Origin: CALEMW01 sp964343835
GTDB taxonomy: Bacteria; Krumholzibacteriota; Krumholzibacteriia; LZORAL124-64-63
Length of the DNA: 64,000 nucleotides
Assembly: GCA_964343835.1 (NCBI GenBank)
Contig: CAYFKR010000007.1
Span: forward strand, 1-64,000
Direction: 5' to 3'
The translations under genes and the position numbers were made by a program. Below the pieces are notes generated by a model. That model saw only the letters and a program-made list of their open reading frames with translations. It did not search any database and had not been told where the DNA came from. This document shows, piece by piece, positions 34,636-41,618 of this stretch (position 1 is its first letter; every line of letters starts with the position of its first letter).

Positions 34636-36414
34636 ATGGCCCGTCGCAAGCTCTTCTCCCAGCTCTTCCCGGCCTTCGTGCTGATCACCGTGCTGTCGCT
34701 GCTGGCGGTGACGGTGGCCACGACGCGCTCGGTGCGCGGCTTCGCCATGAAGCGGGCGGCGGAGGGTCTGCTGCAGCGGACCTGGGCCGTGGAGCGCATC
34801 GTCCCCGAATGGCTGGACACCGCCCGCGGCGCCGCCCTCGACTCCCTCTGCGCCGATCTGGGCGGCCGCATGGAATCCCGCATCACCATCATCGCCCCCG
34901 ACGGCGTGGTGCTGGGCGACTCCGACGAGGAGTCCGCCGCCATGGACAACCACGCGCTGCGCGAGGAGATCAGCGAGGCCCTCCACGGCCGGCCCGGCCG
35001 CTCGGTCCGCTACAGCCACACTCTCGACACCACCATGATGTACCAGGCCATCCCCGTGGAACGCGACGGCGAGGTGGCGGCCGTGGTGCGCCTGGCGGTA
35101 CCGCTCACCGAAATCGAGCAGCAGCTCCGCCGCATCTCCTGGAGCATCCTGACGGCGGTGCTGCTGGTGGCGGCCCTGGCCGCGGCCGTGAGCTACGGCC
35201 TGGCCCGTCGCATCAGCCGGCCCCTGGAGCGCCTGCGGCTGGGCGTGCGCCGGTTCGCCGAGGGACATCTGGACCACAGGCTGCCCCTGGGCACCACCCG
35301 CGAGATCGCCCACCTGGCCGAGGCCATGAATCAGATGGCTTCCCAGCTCGACGACCGCATCGGCACCGTCGAGCGGCAGCGCAACGAGCTGGGCGCCGTG
35401 TTCGCGGCCATGATCGAGGGCGTGATGGTGATCGACGCCGACGAGCGCGTCGTGGACCTGAACCGCGCGGCCGCGAGCCTGCTGGCCGTGGACGAGGACG
35501 ACGCCCGCGGCCGCACCGTGGCCGAGGTCGTGCGCAACCCCGCCCTGCAGGACTTCCTGAGCCGCACGTTCCGTTCCCGGGATCCGGTGGAGGACGACCT
35601 GGAGATCCTGGTGGACGGCGCCGAGACCATGATCCAGGCCCACGGCGTGCGGATCGAGGGCGGCGGCCTGGCCCGTCGCGTGCTCGTGGTGCTGAACGAC
35701 GTGACCCGCCTGCGCCGCCTCGAGAACGTGCGCCAGGACTTCGTGGCCAACGTCAGCCACGAGCTCAAGACGCCGGTCACGTCCATCAAGGGGTTCGTGG
35801 AGACCCTGCGCGACGGCGGCCTGGACGATCCCGACGACGCCCTGCGCTTCCTGGACATCATCGCCCGCCAGGCCCGGCGCCTGGACGCCATCATCGAGGA
35901 CCTGCTCTGCCTGTCGCGGCTGGAGCAGGGCACCGGCGAGACCCGTCGCGAGCTGGGCGTGTACCCCCTGTGCGAGACCCTCGCGTCGGCCATCCAGACC
36001 TGCCAGCTCCAGGCCGACGCCCGGAACATGAGCCTGAGCCTGGATTGCCCCCACAAGCTCAAGGCTCGGCTGGATCCGCCCCTGCTGGAGCAGGCGGTGG
36101 TGAACCTGGTGAGCAACGCGGTGAAGTACAGCGAGGACGGCGACGCCATCGAGGTCACGGCCGAAACCGTGGACGACTACGTGCTGGTGTCGGTGCGCGA
36201 CCACGGCCGCGGCATCGAGCCCCAGCACCTGCCCCGCCTCTTCGAGCGTTTCTACCGGGTGGACAAGGCCCGCAGCCGCCAGCAGGGCGGCACCGGGCTG
36301 GGGCTGGCCATCGTCAAGCACATCGCCCGTTTCCACGGCGGCCATGTGACGGTAAGGTCGTCGCCGGGGGAGGGCAGCATCTTCACGCTTCACCTGCCCC
36401 TGGGCGCTTTCTGA
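34636..36414 (+). CDS. phoR: PhoR-type sensor histidine kinase
   Basis: 592 aa: TM1 about 8-30, a periplasmic/extracytoplasmic domain about 35-165, TM2 about 170-190, HAMP about 190-245, PAS about 250-355. DHp carries His375 in FVANVSHELKTPVTSIKGF, and the HATPase domain has VVNLVSNAVKYS, VRDHGRGIEPQHLPRLFERFYR (landmarks DHGRGIE and ERFYRVDK) and GGTGLGLAIVKHI. This is the PAS-containing PhoR/WalK architecture. It is directly downstream of phoB (2-nt gap), and the phosphate assignment rests on phoB pairing plus phoU in the same cluster. Confidence 0.92.
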   Translation: MARRKLFSQLFPAFVLITVLSLLAVTVATTRSVRGFAMKRAAEGLLQRTWAVERIVPEWLDTARGAALDSLCADLGGRMESRITIIAPDGVVLGDSDEESAAMDNHALREEISEALHGRPGRSVRYSHTLDTTMMYQAIPVERDGEVAAVVRLAVPLTEIEQQLRRISWSILTAVLLVAALAAAVSYGLARRISRPLERLRLGVRRFAEGHLDHRLPLGTTREIAHLAEAMNQMASQLDDRIGTVERQRNELGAVFAAMIEGVMVIDADERVVDLNRAAASLLAVDEDDARGRTVAEVVRNPALQDFLSRTFRSRDPVEDDLEILVDGAETMIQAHGVRIEGGGLARRVLVVLNDVTRLRRLENVRQDFVANVSHELKTPVTSIKGFVETLRDGGLDDPDDALRFLDIIARQARRLDAIIEDLLCLSRLEQGTGETRRELGVYPLCETLASAIQTCQLQADARNMSLSLDCPHKLKARLDPPLLEQAVVNLVSNAVKYSEDGDAIEVTAETVDDYVLVSVRDHGRGIEPQHLPRLFERFYRVDKARSRQQGGTGLGLAIVKHIARFHGGHVTVRSSPGEGSIFTLHLPLGAF

Positions 36415-36416
36415 GC

Positions 36417-36438
36417 TTTCACGGGATTTTCACGTTTC
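36417..36438 (+). promoter_or_regulatory. PHO-box-like direct repeats upstream of porin gene
   Basis: Two exact TTTCACG heptamers at 36417-36423 and 36428-36434 are spaced 11 nt apart, like PhoB/PhoP half-sites. An extended -10 (TGCTATCTT, hexamer 36466-36471) follows. They overlap the phoR stop region and precede the porin gene by about 110 bp. Confidence 0.6.
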
Positions 36439-36550
36439 CCGAACGCGGCGCGAACATCGCGTTGCTATCTTCCGCCCGTCGAACCCCAGACGCGCACAGA
36501 TCCGCGTGTCGCCCCCTGGACTCGTAGGCCTCGTGCCGAGGAGGAAACCG

Positions 36551-37600
36551 ATGCTGCGCTCCCTGACCGTACTGAGCCTTCTGCTGATCATGACCGCCGC
36601 TGCCGTCGCCGGCGACTGGACCGAGACCGTCGACGTGTCGGGCGATCTCCGCTACCGCCACGAGCAGATCGACGAGGAGGGCAAGGAGATGCGCAACCGC
36701 CACCGCGTGCGCGCCCGCATCGCCGTCGACGCCGACGTGGCCGAGAACGTGAGCCTCGGCTTCCGCCTCGCTTCCGGCTCCTCCGATCCCATCTCCACCA
36801 ACCAGACCCTGGACGGCGCCTTCACCTCCAAGAACTTCGGTCTGGACCGCGCCTTCTTCGCCTGGAAGACCCAGAGCGGCGTGAAGTTCAAGGGCGGCAA
36901 GATGGGCATGCCCTTCCACAAGGTCGCCAAGAACGAGCTGATGTGGGACTCCGACCTTTCCCCCGAGGGCATCGCCGCCTTCTGGAGCGAGGGCGGGCTC
37001 TTCGTGAACGCCGCCGGTCTGTGGATCGATGAGCGCTCCGGCTCCGAGAACGCCGCCCTGATGGGCGCCCAGGCCGGCTTCAAGCAGGCCACCGACGCCG
37101 CGACCTTCACCGTCGGCGCTGGCATGTTCAACTACAGCAACCTGATGGGCCCGATCTACGACGACGACTTCTTCGGCAACTCCTCGAACGCGTCCGACGA
37201 GTTCATGTACGAGTTCAAGCTGATCGAGGTCTTCGTGGAGGCCGCCTTCAAGGCCGGCGAGACCCCCGTGACCGTCTTCGCCGACTTCGTGAAGAACAAC
37301 GAGGCCGACGACAACGAGCAGGGCTACATCTTCGGCGCCAAGATCAACAAGGCCAAGAAGCCCGGCACCTGGGACCTGGCTTACGACTACCGCGAGCTGC
37401 AGGCCGACGCCGTCATGGGCGCCTTCGCCAACAGCGACTTCGTGGGCGGCGGTACCGACGGCAAGGGTCACCGCGTGGCCTTCGGCTACCAGGTCAACGA
37501 GGCCGCCAAGCTGGCCCTGACCTACCTGGTGAACACCAAGGGCCTGGAGAACGGCGTGGACTACAAGCGCCTCCAGGCCGACATGAAGTTCAAGTTCTAA
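36551..37600 (+). CDS. Putative phosphate-regulated outer-membrane porin
   Basis: 349 aa: signal peptide (LLLIMTAAAVAGDW), then the putative-porin layout with an early conserved SGDLRYRHEQIDEEGK and RHRVRARIAVDADV, LDRAFFAWKT, strands throughout and a final MKFKF ending in Phe. Expected to form a trimeric-type diffusion pore in the outer membrane. It sits between phoR and phoU behind a PHO-box-like repeat, so phosphate (or phosphorylated compound) uptake is a reasonable inference comparable to PhoE or OprP in function, not in family. Confidence 0.82.
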   Translation: MLRSLTVLSLLLIMTAAAVAGDWTETVDVSGDLRYRHEQIDEEGKEMRNRHRVRARIAVDADVAENVSLGFRLASGSSDPISTNQTLDGAFTSKNFGLDRAFFAWKTQSGVKFKGGKMGMPFHKVAKNELMWDSDLSPEGIAAFWSEGGLFVNAAGLWIDERSGSENAALMGAQAGFKQATDAATFTVGAGMFNYSNLMGPIYDDDFFGNSSNASDEFMYEFKLIEVFVEAAFKAGETPVTVFADFVKNNEADDNEQGYIFGAKINKAKKPGTWDLAYDYRELQADAVMGAFANSDFVGGGTDGKGHRVAFGYQVNEAAKLALTYLVNTKGLENGVDYKRLQADMKFKF

Positions 37601-37737
37601 GACGGTGCGGAACCGGGGGCGGGGCCGACCGGCTCCACCCCCGGAGCCCCCGCGATGGGCGGGGTCGGACACGGCGGCGGAACCGACCGGACAACCGACC
37701 CCCGCTCCGCGGGGGCGCGCGCCTTGGAGGCGAGACG

Positions 37738-38397
37738 ATGATTCATCTGCGCAAGGAAATCGAGCTGCTCAAGAAGCTGCTGCTGTCCATCAGCGGTCTG
37801 GTGGAGGAGAACCTCTGGCGGGCCGTGAAGGCCTTCGAGGAGAAGGACCTGGCCCTGGCCGAGGAGGCCATGGGCAAGGACGGCGAGATCGACGCCCGGG
37901 AAGTGGAGCTGGAGGAGGAGTGCCTCAAGGCCCTCGCCCTGCACCAGCCCGTGGCCACGGATCTGCGCTTCATCGTCTCGGTGCTGAAGATCAACAACGA
38001 CTTGGAGCGGATCGGCGACCTGGCGGTGAACATCGCCCGCCGCGCTCGCTACCTCGCCACCCACCCGGACGTGGACGCCGTCTTCGACCTGCCCGGCATG
38101 GCCGCCAAGGTCCAGGACATGCTTCGGCACAGCCTGGACTCCCTGGTCAACATGGACGCCGACATGGCCCGGGCCGTCTGCGCCGAGGACGACGAGGTGG
38201 ACGCCGTCCACCGCCAGACCTACAAGCTCGTCCGCGACGCCATCCGCGCGAACCCGGAACAGATCGACGTGCTGACCCACGTGCTTTCGGCCTCGAACCA
38301 CCTGGAGCGGATCGCCGACCTGGCCACCAACATCGCGGAGGACGTGGTGTACATGGTGGAAGGCCAGATCGTGCGTCACCGCGAGCCGGAGCTCTGA
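37738..38397 (+). CDS. phoU: Phosphate signalling protein PhoU
   Basis: 219 aa, two three-helix bundles each with the family metal-binding signature: LKINNDLERIGDLAVNIA (about 83-100) and LSASNHLERIADLATNIAEDV (landmark HLERIADLATNIAED, about 181-195). PhoU restrains PhoR signalling when phosphate is ample and modulates Pst uptake. pstSCAB is not found in the window. ATG follows GGAGGCGAG. Confidence 0.93.
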   Translation: MIHLRKEIELLKKLLLSISGLVEENLWRAVKAFEEKDLALAEEAMGKDGEIDAREVELEEECLKALALHQPVATDLRFIVSVLKINNDLERIGDLAVNIARRARYLATHPDVDAVFDLPGMAAKVQDMLRHSLDSLVNMDADMARAVCAEDDEVDAVHRQTYKLVRDAIRANPEQIDVLTHVLSASNHLERIADLATNIAEDVVYMVEGQIVRHREPEL

Positions 38398-38430
38398 TCC
38401 CCGACCGGACGCCCCGAACGCCCGGATCTA

Positions 38431-38439
38431 TGCTATAAT
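38431..38439 (+). promoter_or_regulatory. Extended -10 promoter of the subtilase gene
   Basis: TGCTATAAT (38431-38439) is a perfect TGnTATAAT extended -10 located 42 bp before the ATG; the -35 region is not recognisable. Confidence 0.55.
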
Positions 38440-38480
38440 CGGTCCTCGCCTGCTGAAATCATCATCGGGGGGGAAACCGT

Positions 38481-40208
38481 ATGATGTCCGTTCGCTTACG
38501 CGCCGCCGCATCGGCGGCCGTCGTCATTTCCGTCTTGATCGGCGCCCTACCGGCCCTCGCAACCGATCCTGCGCTCCAGGACGACCCTGTCCTGCTCGAG
38601 CGCATCACGCCCGACTTCGCCATGGATCTGGCGGACGCCGACCCCGAGACGCCCATGACCTGCCTGGTCATCCTCGACCCGCCGGCCGTGTCGGGCATCA
38701 AGACCGAGATGCCGATCCCCCAGCTGATCCAGGTCTACCGGCAGCAGGCGTTCGCCATGCAGGAAGGGTTGCTGGCCGAAATCGAGGCCGAGGATCCCGG
38801 CGCCATCTCCCTGCTCGACCGCCACTGGCTGCTCAACACCATCGTGATGCGCGCCAAGCCGCGCCAGATCCGCAAGGTCGCCCGCAAGCGCAAGGTCAGG
38901 AAGCTGGCCCGCGGAGGGCAGATCCGCCTGATCGAGCCCGCGACGGGAACCCTCGACGGCCTCGGCGAGGGCGCCACCTGGAACGTGCGCCAGACCTCTG
39001 CCGACCTGGTCTGGCAGGCCGGCTTCACCGGCTCGGGCGTGATCGTGGGGCACCTGGACACGGGCGCCGATCCGAATCACCCGGCCCTGGCAGGCAAGTT
39101 CGCCGGCCACTGGTTCGACGCCGTCAACGGAGAGCCGACCCCCTACGACGACCACGGCCACGGCACCCACACCCTCGGCGTGATCCTCGGCGGCGACGGC
39201 CCCGGCCCGTCGCCCTACGACATCGGCGTGGCCCCCGCGGCCCGCTGGGTCGGGGCGAAGGTCATGGACAAGTACGGCCACGGCACCTACGCCCAGTGCC
39301 TGGCCGGCCTGGAGTCCATGGTGGAGCTGAAGTCCTCGGGCGTGGACGTGCGCGTGATCTGCTCCTCCTGGAGCCTGGACGACCGCGGCAGCGACATCCT
39401 GGCCGAGGTCTGCGCCACCCTGCTCGACCTCGACGTGCTGCCCGTGTTCGCCGTGGGCAACGACGGGCCGGACCCGTCCTCCTGCGACGTCCCCGCCAGC
39501 TACCCCGGCGTGCTGGCCGTGGGGGCCGTGGACCAGGACGAAACCGTGGCCGTGTTCTCCTCGCGCGGACCGGCTCCCGCACCCCCGGCCCTGGCGTCCG
39601 AGCCCCTGATGGAAGGGTCCGGACGGCACAAGCCCGACATCGTGGCTCCGGGCGTGGACGTGGTCTCCGCCGTTCCCGGCGGCGGCTACGCGGCCGCCAG
39701 CGGCACCTCCTCGGCCGCGCCCCACGTGGCCGGCGTGGCGGCCCTGCTGCTGGACAAGAACCCGGACCTGCGGCCCCACGACCTGGCCGCGGCCCTGCTC
39801 GGCCATGCGCGGCCGTCCATCACCTCCGCCGCCGGCCCCGACGACACCGCGGGCTGGGGTCTCCTGGACGCCATGTCGGCGATCCGGTCCATCCCGGGGG
39901 GCACGTTCACGGCGGTCGGGAGCACCGAACCCGCCCGGAACCCGTCGCTTCTCGAGGTCCGGAGCGGCACCGGCGCCGGCGTCCTGGTCCGGTACGCCCT
40001 GGACCGCGGCGTGGACGGCACGGTGGAGATCTACGATCTGGCCGGCCGCCTGGTGCGCCGCCTCCCGGTCCTCGGCGACGGCAGCCCCCGCGAGACCCGC
40101 TGGGACGGCGCCGACGCCCGTGGGCGCCGGGTCACCTCGGGCGTGTACGTGGCGCGGCTGAAGGGCGAGGGAGTCGTCGCGACGCGGAGTTTCGCACTGG
40201 TGCGTTGA
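38481..40208 (+). CDS. Secreted subtilisin-like (S8) serine protease
   Basis: 575 aa: signal peptide (VLIGALPALATDP), a propeptide-like region to about 165, then the catalytic domain with Asp in GHLDTGADP (about 193), His in DDHGHGTHTLG (about 226), the oxyanion Asn in AVGNDGP and Ser in SGTSSAAPHVAG (about 417). The usual GTSMAAP is GTSSAAP. A FlgD-like C-terminal domain (about 485-575: YDLAGRLVRRL, WDGADARGRRVTSGVYVARL) follows but without the PNPFNP opener. Expected to be an exported endopeptidase. Confidence 0.88.
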   Translation: MMSVRLRAAASAAVVISVLIGALPALATDPALQDDPVLLERITPDFAMDLADADPETPMTCLVILDPPAVSGIKTEMPIPQLIQVYRQQAFAMQEGLLAEIEAEDPGAISLLDRHWLLNTIVMRAKPRQIRKVARKRKVRKLARGGQIRLIEPATGTLDGLGEGATWNVRQTSADLVWQAGFTGSGVIVGHLDTGADPNHPALAGKFAGHWFDAVNGEPTPYDDHGHGTHTLGVILGGDGPGPSPYDIGVAPAARWVGAKVMDKYGHGTYAQCLAGLESMVELKSSGVDVRVICSSWSLDDRGSDILAEVCATLLDLDVLPVFAVGNDGPDPSSCDVPASYPGVLAVGAVDQDETVAVFSSRGPAPAPPALASEPLMEGSGRHKPDIVAPGVDVVSAVPGGGYAAASGTSSAAPHVAGVAALLLDKNPDLRPHDLAAALLGHARPSITSAAGPDDTAGWGLLDAMSAIRSIPGGTFTAVGSTEPARNPSLLEVRSGTGAGVLVRYALDRGVDGTVEIYDLAGRLVRRLPVLGDGSPRETRWDGADARGRRVTSGVYVARLKGEGVVATRSFALVR

Positions 40209-40233
40209 TCGATCCGATACCCGCACAGGAAAA

Positions 40234-40257
40234 GGGGCGCTCCGTCAGGAGCGCCCC
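40234..40257. terminator. Bidirectional terminator
   Basis: GGGGCGCTCC (40234-40243) pairs with 40248-40257 around GTCA, preceded by AAAA and lying between the convergent subtilase gene and the 40279-41385 gene. Confidence 0.75.
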
Positions 40258-40278
40258 TCATCGTTCCGGCTGCCGTTG

Positions 40279-41385
40279 CTATTCGTCCTTCGGAGCGTGC
40301 CCGTATCCCAAACCCAGCGGCAGCCGCAGCAGGTTCACCCCCACCTGCAGATCCCGGTCGCGGTTGGTCCCCACGTAGAGCCCCGTCTTCATGCCGAACA
40401 CGTCCACCAGGCCCGGGTAGACGTTCAGACGCATGCTGTTGTCCTTGGTCTTGGCCATGAGCAGGCTGGCCAGCAGGGAGCCGTGGCGGTCGTAGAACAC
40501 GCCGGTGGCCACGCCCAGGTCCACGCCGTCGTGGAACTGTGTGATCTCCACCAGGGTGTCGGCGCTCAGGCCGGCGCCGAAGGACAGGCAGTCCCCCGAA
40601 TCCCACGTGTACGAGGCGCCGAACTCGCCGTGGGTGCCGTAGTGGTAGAACAGGCTCCAGTGGTCGCTCCAGGGCAGCTTCCACTTCATCGCGAAGTTCT
40701 GGCCGTTGTTGATGAGGGTCTCGTGGACCGGGTCGAAGACCGGCTGGTACGACCAGTCGGCCATGTTCAGCACGTCGCTGAAGAACCCGGCCACGCGATC
40801 GCTGCTGAACAGCAGGATGCTGGCGGGGTCGAAGATGTAGAGGTCGGCCACGGGATCGGTGGTCCAGGTCGTCCGCTTGTCGTTTTCCACCACCTCGTTG
40901 AGCAGGTGGTAGGACATCAGCGTCACGGCGGCCCAGCGCTTCGGGTTGTCGTAGCCGTTCCAGCGGTACCATTCCATGGTCTGCCGGAAGCTCATGCCGC
41001 CGCCGATGAGGTGCTGGGTGTAGTTGGGCCAGTAGTGGGCCTTGCCCGAATTGAAGCTGATCGGGATGATCTCGCGCTGGAAGAAGTCGCGCCACCCCTC
41101 CTGCTCGATGGCCGCCACCGGGTCCTTCAGGTTCCGCCACACGTTGCGCCAGCCGTTGGCGTAGTCCACGTCGAAGGGCCGGTTGTGCCGGTTGCCCAGC
41201 TGCATGATCCCGAATCCGCCGTTCACCACGAGCTGCAGGGGGTTGACCAGGGCCTCGCTGCCGTAGTCGCGCCCGTGATAGAAATAGTAGGTCTCGCCGT
41301 CGGGACCCGTGCGCGACGCACCGGACGTCGGCAGGGCCGCCAGGAGGATCAGCAGGGTGGGCAGGAGACGCTGCACGGCACGCAT
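40279..41385 (-). CDS. Exported conserved-looking protein of unknown function
   Basis: 368 aa with a signal peptide (LLILLAALPTSGASR). The mature part has NPLQLVVNGGFG, a membrane-associated-looking FPNYTQHLIGG-type segment (HYWPNYTQHLIGGGMSFRQT, about 115-134), DPVADLYIFDPASI and strand-rich second half ending LPLGLGYGHAPKDE. It may belong to the DUF3943-type family of FCB genomes but I cannot confirm this. Tyr/Trp-rich alternating strands suggest an outer-membrane or surface location. It is divergent from the cytochrome gene, sharing its upstream region. Confidence 0.6.
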   Translation of the reverse strand: MRAVQRLLPTLLILLAALPTSGASRTGPDGETYYFYHGRDYGSEALVNPLQLVVNGGFGIMQLGNRHNRPFDVDYANGWRNVWRNLKDPVAAIEQEGWRDFFQREIIPISFNSGKAHYWPNYTQHLIGGGMSFRQTMEWYRWNGYDNPKRWAAVTLMSYHLLNEVVENDKRTTWTTDPVADLYIFDPASILLFSSDRVAGFFSDVLNMADWSYQPVFDPVHETLINNGQNFAMKWKLPWSDHWSLFYHYGTHGEFGASYTWDSGDCLSFGAGLSADTLVEITQFHDGVDLGVATGVFYDRHGSLLASLLMAKTKDNSMRLNVYPGLVDVFGMKTGLYVGTNRDRDLQVGVNLLRLPLGLGYGHAPKDE

Positions 41386-41544
41386 GAGAGCCCGGCTCCG
41401 GGAGAGGGTTGGAGGATCCCGGCCACGTTAACTCCTTGGCGTATCAATGCAAGCCAAACCCCATGAATCACATCGGGATACAGGAGCGATGAAATCGTAA
41501 ATCATTGCCAATGAATCACTTGTTGACGACTGGGCGATCGGGTG

Positions 41545-41575
41545 ACAACGTTGTGACATCGCAGTTTCGAAACTG
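41545..41575. promoter_or_regulatory. Two perfect palindromes upstream of the multihaem cytochrome
   Basis: ACAACGTTGT (41545-41554) and CAGTTTCGAAACTG (41562-41575) are perfect inverted repeats 44-74 bp before the cytochrome ATG. A further direct repeat ATGAATCAC occurs at 41463 and 41511. They look like operator sites for a regulator of this cytochrome. Confidence 0.4.
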
Positions 41576-41618
41576 TGTTCGACGGTGTGGAACCCTGTCC
41601 TCCGAAAAGGTGACGATC

